The notes: a model not told the origin generated them from the sequence alone. 64,000 nucleotides of DNA from Halobaculum saliterrae (GCF_009831625.1 NZ_WUUS01000012.1:43503-107502), one strand, 5' to 3'; positions 49,774-59,361 are shown, counted from the stretch's first letter. Program-made: numbers and translations.

Positions 49774-50697
49774 ATGGCACTCCACGATCATTCGGACGAC
49801 GATACAGCTTCATCTGATACCGGCAGGAGCATCCGTCGGCTTGCACTGGTCGCGATCATCAATTTCGTTGGTTTCGTCGTTGAACTGGCCGGTGGAATCC
49901 TGTTCGGGTCCGTCGCACTGATCAGCGACGCGATCCACATGCTGTTCGATATGCTGGCGTACGTGATGGCGTTCAGCGCCGGCTATACGGCTGAGCGGTT
50001 CGAAGGCGGTGAGACGTGGTCGTACGGGTTGCACCGCCTCGAGCCGGTCGCCGCCTTCCTCAATGGCGTGCTCCTCATCCCGATGGTCGCCTACATCGTC
50101 TGGGAGTCGTATCAACGGTTTCTCGCCCCCGTCAGTATCGATATTGGCCTGACACTCGTTATCGCTGTCGGTGGCCTGTTAGTCAATCTTGGCTCGGTGT
50201 ACGTCCTCCAGGGCGACCAGATGAGCCTCAACGAACGTGGTGCGTTCTATCACCTGCTCGGAGATGCCGGTGGTTCTATTGCGGTCATCGTGTCGACCGT
50301 TGCCGTCGCTCTGTTCGATCTCCCGATCGCTGATCCCGCTGCCGCAATTCTGATTGCCGTCTTGATACTCTGGTCTGCCGGTCGGGTACTTCGAGAGAGT
50401 ACGTCGATCCTCCTCCAACGAAGTCCGATCGCATCCGACGAACTCGAAGCCGAACTCACCGCTATCGAGGGCGTCGAACAAATTGCCGATCTGCACGTGT
50501 GGCAGGTGTGCAGTCAGCTGACCGTCGCCACTGTTCACGTGGCCGTGTCAGCGACATCGCTCGAAGAACAGCAAGAAATCCGACGCCGAGTTCACGATCA
50601 CCTCTCTGGCCGAGGAGTCGACCACGCAACTGTCGAATTGGTCGGGGAATCCGATTCCGAGGATGGCCCGACTGGTTCGACGACCCACAGCCACTAA
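49774..50697 (+). CDS. Cation diffusion facilitator (CDF) metal exporter
   Basis: The 307-residue protein has six membrane helices with the zinc-site motifs ALISDAIHMLFDML (H-x3-D) and FYHLLGDAGGSIAVIV. A cytoplasmic C-terminal domain follows (VEQIADLHVWQVCSQLTVATVHVAV), ending in GSTTHSH. CDF proteins export Zn, Cd, Co or Mn in exchange for protons. It is the third gene of the exporter unit and is followed after 3 bp by the next gene. Confidence 0.94.
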   Translation: MALHDHSDDDTASSDTGRSIRRLALVAIINFVGFVVELAGGILFGSVALISDAIHMLFDMLAYVMAFSAGYTAERFEGGETWSYGLHRLEPVAAFLNGVLLIPMVAYIVWESYQRFLAPVSIDIGLTLVIAVGGLLVNLGSVYVLQGDQMSLNERGAFYHLLGDAGGSIAVIVSTVAVALFDLPIADPAAAILIAVLILWSAGRVLRESTSILLQRSPIASDELEAELTAIEGVEQIADLHVWQVCSQLTVATVHVAVSATSLEEQQEIRRRVHDHLSGRGVDHATVELVGESDSEDGPTGSTTHSH

Positions 50698-50700
50698 CCG

Positions 50701-51114
50701 ATGTCATCGGATACAACCCAGATGTTCGACGTGCTGGATGAAACGGAAGGTAACCTCGTCGCGATTCGTATCAGGCAAGGTACCCCTAAGGGATATCGGG
50801 AGCTGTACTCCCTTCTCAAAGAGAAGACCGGAAAATACGGGCAGATCCACGTCTACGAGGAAGTCCCAAACTGGACGTTCCGGACGTTTCTTACTCATTT
50901 CCATGGAATCGTTCCCGATCTCCGAGATGGCCCGGAGTTCGATATCGGCCGGTACGCGGCAGTCGGGGACTCGAAGTGGGCAAAGCTCCTCTTCGACTGG
51001 TGGCGTGTCATTCGACCGATCTGGCCAGTCGCACCGGAGGAGATGCGGTACTTTGAGCTGAACAACAGCGAAGAGGCCCTCAACTGGCTCCGGGACCGGT
51101 CCGGATACCGATGA
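50701..51114 (+). CDS. SpoIIAA/STAS-like domain protein
   Basis: The 137-residue protein matches the stand-alone SpoIIAA-like (DUF3478-type) fold: NLVAIRIRQGTPKGYRELYSLLKEKTGKYGQIHVYEEV, then HFHGIVPDLRDGPEFDIGRYAAVGDSKWAKLLFDWW and ALNWLRDRS. The function of the family is not established; some members are lipid- or anion-binding. It is probably in the same operon as the CDF gene (3-bp gap). Confidence 0.85.
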   Translation: MSSDTTQMFDVLDETEGNLVAIRIRQGTPKGYRELYSLLKEKTGKYGQIHVYEEVPNWTFRTFLTHFHGIVPDLRDGPEFDIGRYAAVGDSKWAKLLFDWWRVIRPIWPVAPEEMRYFELNNSEEALNWLRDRSGYR

Positions 51115-51318
51115 CCGGGTGAAGACAGCCAGTTCGGCGAAGAAATGGAATAGTCCGAGTCGTGCTGTTCATCTCACGATGCGACCGGTGTCGCGTCCGA
51201 CTCCAGGCCTGGTACCTCGGGGATTGGTGGACTAGACAGCGCCTTACTAACTCAGGACATTCGCAAGGTTCTGCTAGGAAGGGGAGTTCAAGCCAATCAC
51301 AGCCCGTTCTCGGCGGTC

Positions 51319-52641
51319 TCAATCTTGTAATCTGACGACTCCACCTGCGAGTATGAGGAGCATTGAAACGAGAGTTACGGCAAGTTGCGGCTCGCGAAAC
51401 CAGAACGGTGTCGATGGAACGACCGCCCGAAGACCGACAAGCATGAGCGAAAGAATCGATACATCGTTAGACGGACTGTTGCCTATCGATGAGTTGACCG
51501 CGTAGCGAGGTGCATCAACCGATTCTCCCTCGGGAAGTCGATCTGCTTCATACGGAATCCGCTCAGTTTGCACACTCCAGACGACTGCCCCTGACTCGTT
51601 CACTTCGACGATCCGCCGATTCAACGTGTCCGTAATCAACGTATTTCCGTTCGAGAGCCGATCAGCATCTCGTGGCCAGTTGAACGCGATCCCACCCGCA
51701 CCGTCGAGCGCCCATGCCGGCTTCCAGCTGCTATTATCAGTCCGGTGGAGTTCGACGACGCGGTCATTCTCGCTGTCGGCGACGAGAACAGCGCCATCCC
51801 CAAGCCATTGCGGGTTATGCTGATGATTCAGGACAGTGGGATCACCACACCGGACCTCCCCATCGTCGTCGTAATCGGTGAGTTGACCGGATTGGCGGCA
51901 GTTGCCATCGTTTGAATCGGTTGTGTCCTCGTTGATGACATCAATGACTCCTTCACCACGCTCGACAATCAGGAGCTGGTTGGCGTTGCGGACCGAGACT
52001 AGGTACCGGCCCTCGTCGATGACGTCGACGTCGTTGATGTGCAGCCAGTCAGTTTTCGTCGGATTTGGAGGCGCGTCATAGAAGGAACTCGCGTTCCACT
52101 GCCATGTGATCTCGCCGTTTTTGACGGTAAAGATACGCTCGTACTCCATGTCCGTGAGCAGGTATTCGCCGGACTGGAGCCGTTCGACATCGTGAACTTC
52201 GCTGTTCTTGTTTGTTCGCACCGGGAAGCTATACTCCGAAAACACCTGAGGGTCGGGGCCCGGGCTAATGACCCGAAATCCCGTTCGAGTACAGGGTGAC
52301 TCGTACGGACCACACGAAGTGTATCCGCTGTCCATAAAACCTGCTAACACCGTTCCATTCTCTGTTTTTGTGACGTCGAAATAGCTATCGGCACTCGATT
52401 CACGCCATGTGCTGTTCGTGCCGTTAAGCAGGTAGACGCTCCCGTATTCATGCCATCCCGGGCCACCCCCCTGAGAACCGACCAAGGTTCGAGAAGCCGG
52501 ACCTGTCTCCGAAGCCGTCCCAATAGCAGGGGCGAGTATTGCACTGCTACTAATGGTGAGAACGAACAAAACCACGCCGAAAAGGATCAGATAGTCACCC
52601 CGACGCAAATCAGGTACGCCAAAGTTCGGAACGGAGTTCAT
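51319..52641 (-). CDS. Arylsulfotransferase-like beta-propeller membrane protein
   Basis: The 440-residue protein has an N-terminal membrane helix and a C-terminal one (LAVTLVSMLLILAGGVV). Between is an extracellular propeller with ASST-like blades: EVHDVERLQSGEYLLTDMEYERI, WLHINDVDVIDEGRYLVSVRNANQLLIVE, NHQHNPQWLGDGAVLVADSEND and FNWPRDADRLSNGNTLITDT. His residues (DWLHIND, NHQHNPQ) match the region of the ASST active site. Sulfotransfer activity is not certain. Overlaps the next gene by 4 bp. Confidence 0.82.
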   Translation of the reverse strand: MNSVPNFGVPDLRRGDYLILFGVVLFVLTISSSAILAPAIGTASETGPASRTLVGSQGGGPGWHEYGSVYLLNGTNSTWRESSADSYFDVTKTENGTVLAGFMDSGYTSCGPYESPCTRTGFRVISPGPDPQVFSEYSFPVRTNKNSEVHDVERLQSGEYLLTDMEYERIFTVKNGEITWQWNASSFYDAPPNPTKTDWLHINDVDVIDEGRYLVSVRNANQLLIVERGEGVIDVINEDTTDSNDGNCRQSGQLTDYDDDGEVRCGDPTVLNHQHNPQWLGDGAVLVADSENDRVVELHRTDNSSWKPAWALDGAGGIAFNWPRDADRLSNGNTLITDTLNRRIVEVNESGAVVWSVQTERIPYEADRLPEGESVDAPRYAVNSSIGNSPSNDVSILSLMLVGLRAVVPSTPFWFREPQLAVTLVSMLLILAGGVVRLQD

Positions 52642-52916
52642 TTCTGGATATGAAGGGAGTACATGATAACTGCAAGGCCAAGCGCGACAAACACACTGTT
52701 GATGAGTACACCACGGGCTAGCGAGACAGAAAAGAACTGGTTGGCCACACCAGTCAGTAGAGCGCCGAGCGTGATGACACCGAATCCGATACCCAGAATA
52801 CGGAGCGAATTCTCACCCGTTCGTCGATAGGCTTTGAACGCGATGTAGGTGATCCCACCCCCGAGAAGTAGGATTACGAACTTAACCACCGCAATCGCGG
52901 TTATGACTCCGTTCAT
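52638..52916 (-). CDS. Small membrane protein paired with an HTH regulator (DUF7521-like)
   Basis: The 92-residue protein has three membrane helices (VITAIAVVKFVILLLGGGITYIAF, RILGIGFGVITLGALLTGV, GVLINSVFVALGLAVIMYSL) with the YRRTGENSLRILGIGFG stretch typical, from memory, of haloarchaeal DUF7521. These are usually encoded with a winged-helix gene, as here (4-bp overlap). Regulatory function inferred. Confidence 0.8.
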   Translation of the reverse strand: MNGVITAIAVVKFVILLLGGGITYIAFKAYRRTGENSLRILGIGFGVITLGALLTGVANQFFSVSLARGVLINSVFVALGLAVIMYSLHIQK

Positions 52917-53290
52917 ACCTCGTCCCCCATCATCGACCAGATGTCTGCAAGCCGTTCGTCGGTAGACTGCGGTGGCCGTTCGACACTCACCGAAAACTCG
53001 CCTGTGTCGTCCATTGAAATCGTCACGTCATCGAACGACCGTTCGTAATGGGTGACGCGTCCGCCACCTGGGTTGATCGTATCCCGCTCTCGTACAAGAG
53101 AAGCGGAACTGAGCAGTTCTAATTTACGATACAACGTCGACTTGGGGATGTCACAGGCGTCGATGAGTTCGTTCGCAGTCATGGGTTCAACGGTTTCACG
53201 GAGAATGGCCCGGCACTCGGGATCATCCAGCGCATCGAGGACATCCTGCAACTCCGGCGTGTCCTCTGACGACACTGAATTGTCTCCCAT
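52913..53290 (-). CDS. Winged-helix regulator
   Basis: The ATG at 53290 (MGDNSVSSEDTPELQDVLDALDD) is chosen over a distant ATG at 53596. The HTH is DPECRAILRETVEPMTANELIDACDIPKSTLYRKLELLSSASLVRERDTINPGGGRVTHYERS in segments. A beta C-terminus follows with VTISMDDTGEFSVSVE. It probably controls its own operon with the membrane protein and the propeller protein. Confidence 0.85.
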   Translation of the reverse strand: MGDNSVSSEDTPELQDVLDALDDPECRAILRETVEPMTANELIDACDIPKSTLYRKLELLSSASLVRERDTINPGGGRVTHYERSFDDVTISMDDTGEFSVSVERPPQSTDERLADIWSMMGDEV

Positions 53291-53453
53291 TATCTGATTA
53301 TACGCGTTCGTCGGGATATGGTGTCCGATTGTCGTTCGAGAACTCGCCCGACAGTACAAATTCATAACAGATTGAATCTCTCCGCTCATAACGGAGGAGC
53401 TGTCGGAAGAGTCGCGAGACGAGAATCGACATAGTGACACTGGTAGCGGGGTG

Positions 53454-53681
53454 TTATGACCGGTGTTCCGTTTCGAGTCGTTGTTGCCCCTTTTCAGTGA
53501 TTTCGTAGAGGCCTCGGCCGAGCGGACGGATACACTCGTCAGTATGGAGATTGGCACATGTCTGGTCGACAGTAATCGGATGTCCATCGACGGCATTAGC
53601 GATCTCCATCACGTGACAAGGCGACCGATCAGCAAGCATTTCCAAAACGTCAATGTCGGTTTGGAGTGAGAATTCGTTCAT
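53454..53681 (-). CDS. Small winged-helix protein (75 aa)
   Basis: LQTDIDVLEMLADRSPCHVMEIANAV, HPITVDQTCANLHTDECIRPLGRGLYEITEKGQQRLE. This is the minimal winged helix of the phiH1-repressor type, with the wing ending LYEITEKG. It stands alone between the winged-helix operon and a TFB gene. Probably a DNA-binding regulator. Confidence 0.75.
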   Translation of the reverse strand: MNEFSLQTDIDVLEMLADRSPCHVMEIANAVDGHPITVDQTCANLHTDECIRPLGRGLYEITEKGQQRLETEHRS

Positions 53682-53740
53682 TTTAGAACTCGGACTCTGG
53701 GTGAATCACGAGCTGTACGCCGTCCGAACAAGCCGCCCGG

Positions 53741-54703
53741 TCAGTCATGCTCCGCGTACACCTCGAGAAGTTCCTGATATCGATTTCGGATCGTTACTCG
53801 ACTCACGTGGGCCACCTCACTTACCGTCTCCTGTGTGAGCTGTTCGTTGGTGAGATGGGTCGCAGCATACAGAGCGGCCGCCGCCAATCCAGCAGGGCTC
53901 TTCCCACTGTGGACGGCATTATTTGTTGCCACCTCAAGAAGTTCTCGAGAGCGCCGTTCTGCTTCGTCGCTCACGTCAAGTGATGACGCGAATTGTGGAA
54001 TATACCGAGTCGGATTTTCCGGCTCGATTTCCAACCCGAGTTCACGGGAAAGATATCGGTATGCTCGCTGGATCCGTATTTTTTCGACACGGCTCACGTC
54101 AGCAAATTCAGTCAGGGTCCGTGGCATTCCGTGCTGTCGGGCAGCCGCATACAACGACGCCGTCGACATTCCCTCGATTGACCGACCGGGGAGCAGGTCC
54201 TCCTCTACAGCACGCCTGTATAGGACACCGGTGGTTTCCCGAACCGATTCTGGAAGCCCGAGAGCAGACGCCATCCGGCTGATCTCACCGAGCGCTTGCT
54301 TGAGATTCCGCTCGTGGGCATCCTTCGTCCGGAACCGCTCGTCCCAGGTCCGAAGGCGCTGTAATTGAGCACGTTTTCGACCAGAAACCGCCTGTCCGTA
54401 GGCGTCCTTGTCCTGCCAGCCGATAGTCGTGCTCAGCCCCTTGTCGTGCATCAGTTGCGTCGTCGGAGCACCGACCCGACTCTTTTCATCGCGTTCGTCC
54501 GACGTGAAAGCACGCCACTCGGGCCCGTGGTCAACCCGGCTACCCTCGAAAACCAATCCGCAGCTCTCACAGGTCGCTTCTCCCCCGTCACCACCGTGGG
54601 TGATTTGGCCTTGACACTCGGGACACGTATCCCCTTCAACAGACTCCGAGCTCCGCTCGCGGCCATCTGACGTCCGTTCGCGTGTATGTTTTTGATGTAT
54701 CAT
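53741..54703 (-). CDS. tfb: Transcription initiation factor IIB (TFB), second copy
   Basis: The 320-residue protein has the zinc ribbon (C27, C30, C45, C48), the linker DHGPEWRAFTSDERDEKSRVGAP and GLSTTIGWQDKDAYG. Two cyclin folds follow with LLPGRSIEGMSTASLYAAARQHG and the C-terminal HTH (LTQETVSEVAHVSRVTIRNRYQELLE). It differs clearly from the TFB at 2184-3110, so the two are old paralogues rather than a recent duplication. Haloarchaea use paired TFB/TBP sets for global regulation. Confidence 0.95.
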   Translation of the reverse strand: MIHQKHTRERTSDGRERSSESVEGDTCPECQGQITHGGDGGEATCESCGLVFEGSRVDHGPEWRAFTSDERDEKSRVGAPTTQLMHDKGLSTTIGWQDKDAYGQAVSGRKRAQLQRLRTWDERFRTKDAHERNLKQALGEISRMASALGLPESVRETTGVLYRRAVEEDLLPGRSIEGMSTASLYAAARQHGMPRTLTEFADVSRVEKIRIQRAYRYLSRELGLEIEPENPTRYIPQFASSLDVSDEAERRSRELLEVATNNAVHSGKSPAGLAAAALYAATHLTNEQLTQETVSEVAHVSRVTIRNRYQELLEVYAEHD

Positions 54704-54880
54704 AAACTTCGCACGGATAGGTGGTCTCCCAACAAATCGTGGGTCTTCTTACCAATACCGTGGGATGGATCCGCATTGAATAGATGGCGGAATCCCAGTC
54801 GATGGGAATCCGACGTATACCTTTGTCACCACGGCTTCAACAATTCATATCGCAATTTGGTATCTCCCCTCAACCGATAT

Positions 54881-55420
54881 ATGTCTCAACATTCAACGAT
54901 CTCGGACTACCTGCGAAAGACGATTTCAGAGATTCCGGTCAAGTACGGGCACATCGCCAGCCTAACGCTGGTTCTGACGTATATCGTCATGCTTCTCGGT
55001 GCCTACACGAGCGCGATCGGTGCCGGACTCTCTTGCCCCGACTGGCCGGCCTGCTATGGCACCTGGGTCCCCTTCCTTCAGCCCGGCATCATCGCAAATT
55101 CGCCATACTCTGCCCTCCAGATATTCGCTGAATGGGCGCACCGGGGCCTTGCGATGACTGCTGGCCTGTTTATTACAGGGACAGCAGTTGGGGCGTGGGT
55201 CGTCTATCCAGACGATTCGCTAGTCAAATGGTCCGCAACAACGGCACTCGTCTTACTTCCAATTCAGGTCGTACTCGGAGGATTAACTGTCACAGAGAAC
55301 CTCAAACCGATAATCGTCACGACGCATCTCGGAGTCGCCACGCTCATTCTCCTCAGCCTGCTCACAACCGTGCTCACGACTTACGTTCGTAACGAAAGAA
55401 TTCAGAAATCCACCGCGTAA
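54881..55420 (+). CDS. ctaA: Haem A synthase (CtaA/COX15-like), short form
   Basis: The ATG at 54881 gives a 179-residue protein with four helices. It has VTYIVMLLGAYTSAIGAGLSCPDWPACYG-type text (here LTYIVMLLGAYTSAIGAG, then LSCPDWPACYG), EWAHRGLAMTAGLF with a haem-ligand His, VVLGGLTVTENLKPIIVTTHLG with another, and a Cys pair in CPDWPAC. It is a half-length form, as in other archaea. CtaA converts haem O to haem A for cytochrome oxidases; no oxidase is encoded here. It starts an operon with the Dsb genes. Confidence 0.9.
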   Translation: MSQHSTISDYLRKTISEIPVKYGHIASLTLVLTYIVMLLGAYTSAIGAGLSCPDWPACYGTWVPFLQPGIIANSPYSALQIFAEWAHRGLAMTAGLFITGTAVGAWVVYPDDSLVKWSATTALVLLPIQVVLGGLTVTENLKPIIVTTHLGVATLILLSLLTTVLTTYVRNERIQKSTA

Positions 55421-55430
55421 TTGAAGAAAT

Positions 55431-56174
55431 ATGACCGATACCGAACGTAACTCAACCCAGTGTACGTCATCTGTCGGAGAACGTAGACTACTAACGCGAC
55501 GCCGGTTCCTCGCGGCAAGTGGAGTAATTGCACTCAGTGGATGTCTCAGTGGCGAAGACACGGGGTCACCAGATACTGAGGTAGAGGGACCAGTAGCAAA
55601 CGCACCGATCCCCGACGACCCCAGATCGTTCACGTACGCAAGGACAGGATCGGCTGATCGACCAACTGTGACCTATTATGGAAACTGGAAATGTCCGTAC
55701 TGTGCGGATTTCAGCACGGGTTTCCTCGGCGATATCATCACAGACTACGTTGAGCCCGGTGACGTCAACCTACAATTCCGTGCGTTAGCCTACATTGACG
55801 GCGAGCCATTCCTCGGCCCTGATGCCCCTCGTGCTGCTCAAGCTGGACTCGCAGCCTGGAACGTGGGGCCTGAAACCTACTGGCGATACCACGAATACGT
55901 CTTCGCCAACCAACCACCAGAGAGTGCGACGTGGGCGACCACTGACAAACTCGTATCATTCGCCGAGGAAGCTGGAGTACCGGAGACGGGACAGCTCCGA
56001 ACGAAGATTCAGGAGCAGGCCTACGAATCACCGATTCGGGAGACCAGTCAGGCAGCAGCCGACGCAGGCGTTTCGGGAACCCCGGCCCTCGTAATTGATG
56101 GTGAGACGGTCAACCCGCTGAGTGACGAACAACGAACCCGTACCCTCATCGAGCAACTCGCAGATGGTTCATGA
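55431..56174 (+). CDS. DsbA-like thiol-disulfide lipoprotein
   Basis: The 247-residue protein has a twin-arginine motif (LTRRRFLAASGVIALSGC) with a lipobox. The thioredoxin fold has the CPYC active site (YYGNWKCPYCADFSTGFL), a helical insert, and the cis-Pro loop VSGTPALVIDGE. It would oxidise or hand over Cys pairs in exported proteins. It overlaps the DsbB-like gene by 11 bp. Confidence 0.9.
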   Translation: MTDTERNSTQCTSSVGERRLLTRRRFLAASGVIALSGCLSGEDTGSPDTEVEGPVANAPIPDDPRSFTYARTGSADRPTVTYYGNWKCPYCADFSTGFLGDIITDYVEPGDVNLQFRALAYIDGEPFLGPDAPRAAQAGLAAWNVGPETYWRYHEYVFANQPPESATWATTDKLVSFAEEAGVPETGQLRTKIQEQAYESPIRETSQAAADAGVSGTPALVIDGETVNPLSDEQRTRTLIEQLADGS

Positions 56175-56601
56175 CCGACTCCGCCTCGTATTGGCCAGTG
56201 CTACCCTCATCGCCGGGATCGCAACAGCGGGGAGTCTCTGGTTTAGCCTCGGTCTCGGATTGGCACCCTGTGACCTCTGTTGGTACCAACGAATCCTGAT
56301 GTACCCGCTAGTCGTCATCCTCGGTGTCGCAACAATCGAAGCCCGTCCTGCAGTCTGGCGGACTGTTATTCCGCTTTCAGTCCCCGGGGGAGTGACCGCA
56401 GCGTATCACTCGATACTACAGGTGACGACAACCACCTGCTCTTTCGAAGGGTCGTGTGCAGCTGTCCAGTGGCAGGCACCGATACTCGAGTTGACGATTC
56501 CGAACCTCTCTCTTCTCGCATTTCTATTCGTCACAGCCACAGGGCTCATCTGTTCGAGAATGACTGTGAACCGGAACGAGGCGACAACACACAAACTATG
56601 A
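56164..56601 (+). CDS. DsbB-like disulfide oxidoreductase
   Basis: The ATG at 56164 gives a 145-residue four-helix membrane protein with the first Cys pair in LAPCDLCWYQRILMYPLV and the second in TTTCSFEGSCAAVQW, the two redox pairs of DsbB. DsbB regenerates DsbA and passes electrons to quinone. It overlaps the DsbA-like gene, so the two form a pair. Confidence 0.9.
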   Translation: MVHDRLRLVLASATLIAGIATAGSLWFSLGLGLAPCDLCWYQRILMYPLVVILGVATIEARPAVWRTVIPLSVPGGVTAAYHSILQVTTTTCSFEGSCAAVQWQAPILELTIPNLSLLAFLFVTATGLICSRMTVNRNEATTHKL

Positions 56602-56689
56602 GAGAACCCAACGATAACTCACAAACACGATTGAGTACCGAAGCTCCGCGTATAGCTTGTACAGTTTGCACCATTCTCAGCTTCCTCAA

Positions 56690-57418
56690 ATGACGGAATC
56701 AACCTCACGGATCCGCTCCGTTGTGACTGCGATTGGACTCACATACGGCTCCACGATCATCGGCTCGGTCGTCGTCGCTGCCGCTGCCACGTTGCTGGCT
56801 GTATTCGGGATCGATGTCACAGCTCGTCCATCGTTGCGTCTCGTGTTGAGTACAGTCCTCTTGCAAGGGGTAACGTTCGGAGGGCTCGCTGTCCTCTATC
56901 TCAAATTCCGCGATCTCGACGTCGACTTCGTTCCGCTTACGATTCCGGACAGGCGCGATGTGGCCGTGACCATTGCCGGAATAGTTACGCTCCTCGGCCT
57001 GCTCGTAATCGCGTCGAGGATCATCTCCTCATTCGGACTCGAATCGGCGCAAAATCAGATCGTAACGATTGGTCAGCAGAATCCAGCAGTGTTTCTACTG
57101 CTTGTTCCTCTCTCGTTTCTGTTGGTCGGTCCAGGCGAGGAATTACTATACCGGGGGCTGGTTCAGGGTACACTCCGAGAAACCCTGCATCCAGCCCGTG
57201 CAATCGTTCTTGCAAGCGCCCTCTTTGCGTCGATCCATCTCTTCTCACTGACCGGTGAAGGGAAGTTGGTGTACGTCGGTATCGCGTTCGTTCTCGCCCT
57301 GGTACTGGGCGCAACCTACGAGTACACCGACAACCTCGCTGTCCCGGCCGTGATTCACGGAGCATACAATGCGGTACAATTTGCGAGCGCATACCTGACA
57401 GCGACGGGCGGGATATAA
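56690..57418 (+). CDS. CPBP-family intramembrane protease
   Basis: The ATG at 56690 gives a 242-residue protein with about seven helices. The CPBP motifs are VGPGEELLYRGLVQGTL (EExxxR), FASIHLFSL and VIHGAYNAVQFA. These form the metal-dependent active site of Rce1-like proteases. The substrate is unknown. It follows the DsbB-like gene by 88 bp. Confidence 0.9.
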   Translation: MTESTSRIRSVVTAIGLTYGSTIIGSVVVAAAATLLAVFGIDVTARPSLRLVLSTVLLQGVTFGGLAVLYLKFRDLDVDFVPLTIPDRRDVAVTIAGIVTLLGLLVIASRIISSFGLESAQNQIVTIGQQNPAVFLLLVPLSFLLVGPGEELLYRGLVQGTLRETLHPARAIVLASALFASIHLFSLTGEGKLVYVGIAFVLALVLGATYEYTDNLAVPAVIHGAYNAVQFASAYLTATGGI

Positions 57419-57581
57419 CAGCTCGCCAATCTTTGATCCCCGGTAATGGATTCACGACAGCATCATAGAGCTTCACCTGCGATACCCATCCGGCTGTTGC
57501 CGAACATATCCACGCGCTGTCCCGTGAATTGGGACTCCCCCGTCCCCCTATGTTGGGGCTCTACAAACCATCGAATGTATT

Positions 57582-58736
57582 ATGACCACACGTATCGGTG
57601 CCCCCGGAACCGGACTGTCGCGGCGGGAATTTCTCGCTGCGACCGGCGTGACCAGCGTTTCGGCGCTGGCGGGCTGTTCAACAAGTGGAGCTGACGAATC
57701 GGCAGCAGCCACCGACACACCGACTGAAACACAAGCCACATCGGCTGACCTCCCCTACACCAGTCCTCCAGCGGTTGTCGACGTCGACGAGCAGGGAGGC
57801 GAAGTAACGATGCGGACCCAGCAGGCCCGACACGCGGTCCACCCGCTCGATACGATGGGTGGCCCCGTCGAATTCCCACGCGTCTGGGCGTTCCAGGCCG
57901 ACGACAACGACCCCAGCGTCCCAGGTCCGATACTCAGAACGACTGAGGGTAACGCGATGGAAGTGACACTCGACAATACCGACGGCAGACGCCCCCACAC
58001 GATTCACTTCCACGGGGTACGCAAAACGTGGGAGAACGACGGCGTCCCGACGACGACCGGAATTCAGGTCCCGCCGGGTGAGACGCATACCTACGAGATT
58101 CCCGCTAACGTCCCTGGAACGCATTTCTACCATTGTCACTTCCAGACCCACCGGCATATCGACATGGGCATGTACGGGATCTACCGAGTTGATCCCGAAG
58201 GCTACGAACCGGCGGACCGCGAATACTTCATGACGATCAAGGACTGGGATTCGCGGGTTCCGCGGAAGTGGGCCGGTGAGGCGGACTTCACATACAATTC
58301 GGCCAGTCGTAATCCGGACGTGTTCACCGTCAACGGGAAGAGCGCACCCCGGACGCTGCACCCCGAAGAAGGGTCACCGATCATCGTCGACGAGGGCGAC
58401 TCAGTTCGTATCCACCTCGTTAACGGTGGGTACATGTCGCACCCGATGCACATCCATAACCACCGCTTCCAGCGTGTCGAAAAGGACGGCGGGACGATTC
58501 CGGAGGCTGCCCGCCACGACATGGACGTCACGAACGTTGCCCCTGCTGAACGACACACGATCGAATTTACTGCCGATGCAGACCCCGGTATCTATTTGAT
58601 GCACTGCCACAAGGTCAACCACGTCATGAACGGCACGTTCTATCCCGGCGGGATGCTTACCGGCGTGGTCTATCGGTCCGTCATGGATACGGACATCTTC
58701 AACCAGCTTATGGAGTACGCCGGTTACTCCACGTAG
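57582..58736 (+). CDS. Tat-exported multicopper oxidase (laccase-like)
   Basis: The 384-residue protein starts with a twin-arginine/lipobox signal (LSRREFLAATGVTSVSALAGC). Copper sites: HTIHFHGVRK, HFYHCHFQTHRHIDMGMYG, SHPMHIHNHRFQRV and LMHCHKVNHVMNGTFYPGGM. The last holds T1 Cys and T3 His. This complete set of HxH motifs is stronger than in the oxidase at 35512. It lies outside the cell and may oxidise Cu, Mn or phenolics. It follows the CPBP gene by 163 bp, in which no separate gene is seen. Confidence 0.92.
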   Translation: MTTRIGAPGTGLSRREFLAATGVTSVSALAGCSTSGADESAAATDTPTETQATSADLPYTSPPAVVDVDEQGGEVTMRTQQARHAVHPLDTMGGPVEFPRVWAFQADDNDPSVPGPILRTTEGNAMEVTLDNTDGRRPHTIHFHGVRKTWENDGVPTTTGIQVPPGETHTYEIPANVPGTHFYHCHFQTHRHIDMGMYGIYRVDPEGYEPADREYFMTIKDWDSRVPRKWAGEADFTYNSASRNPDVFTVNGKSAPRTLHPEEGSPIIVDEGDSVRIHLVNGGYMSHPMHIHNHRFQRVEKDGGTIPEAARHDMDVTNVAPAERHTIEFTADADPGIYLMHCHKVNHVMNGTFYPGGMLTGVVYRSVMDTDIFNQLMEYAGYST

Positions 58737-58893
58737 AGACGCTCTACACGACGACCAGGACTGGGTCTAACTGAACGATAGGGGTTACCCGGCTCTGGTG
58801 GATCCCTATTGCATCGAAATAAATCTGAATCAACACAGCTGGGGGGCTAGCATGGACCATAACCCAGCGGACTGCGGCTACTGAGTCAGCCTA

Positions 58894-59079
58894 TTATGGA
58901 CTGGCGCGGAACTCGCCATGTTTCATTCCCAGGAAGAACGCGATGACCGAGAAGACAATCATCGAGGGTAGAACCATCATAAAGACCGTCGAGGAGGTCA
59001 TCACGGTCGTGAGCGCAATCGCCGCGACAGCGACAATTACGACGAGGGGAGCCACCGAGCGCACAAAGTCGAATTCCAT
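58894..59079 (-). CDS. Small membrane protein (DUF7333-like, 61 aa)
   Basis: MEFDFVRSVAPLVVIVAVAAIAL, TVMTSSTVFMMVLPSMIVFSVIAFFLGMKHGEFRASP: two membrane helices and the conserved GMKHGEFRA end. It is an intact relative of the frameshifted gene at 46314-46503. From memory the family (DUF7333) is associated with terminal oxidase clusters. Confidence 0.82.
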   Translation of the reverse strand: MEFDFVRSVAPLVVIVAVAAIALTTVMTSSTVFMMVLPSMIVFSVIAFFLGMKHGEFRASP

Positions 59080-59361
59080 ATGTACTGTTGTGACCGGATA
59101 GACAAAACCGTTAACAAAGTAGATTTGCTGGAAACCGGCACTGACACGGGGCGAGCGGAAGCCACCCCTTCACAGTAGTTGATGAAGTCGATTATTTGAT
59201 GTGTTTGACGCCCACTCACGCCGATTCTGAGAGCCGTGCACCTGGTCCACGGGGTCCTTCGATTCCATCGCCGAATTTGCCAGCACTAATCGCAGCCAAA
59301 TCAGCAACTACTGTTCAGCCATGGGAGGACGTCAAGACTGAGTAGGAGGTGAAAGAGAGAA

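Noticed and set aside
51080..51322. 80-codon minus-strand open frame between the STAS-like and propeller genes
   Set aside because: Rich in Arg, Cys and Trp with no recognisable pattern and no start signal; the gap is better read as two converging gene ends.
59037..59219. Short frame with IIDFINYCEG, reminiscent of some haloarchaeal transposase ends
   Set aside because: Only about ten residues look familiar, there are no catalytic residues or terminal repeats, and it overlaps the DUF7333-like gene start. Too weak to call an IS remnant.
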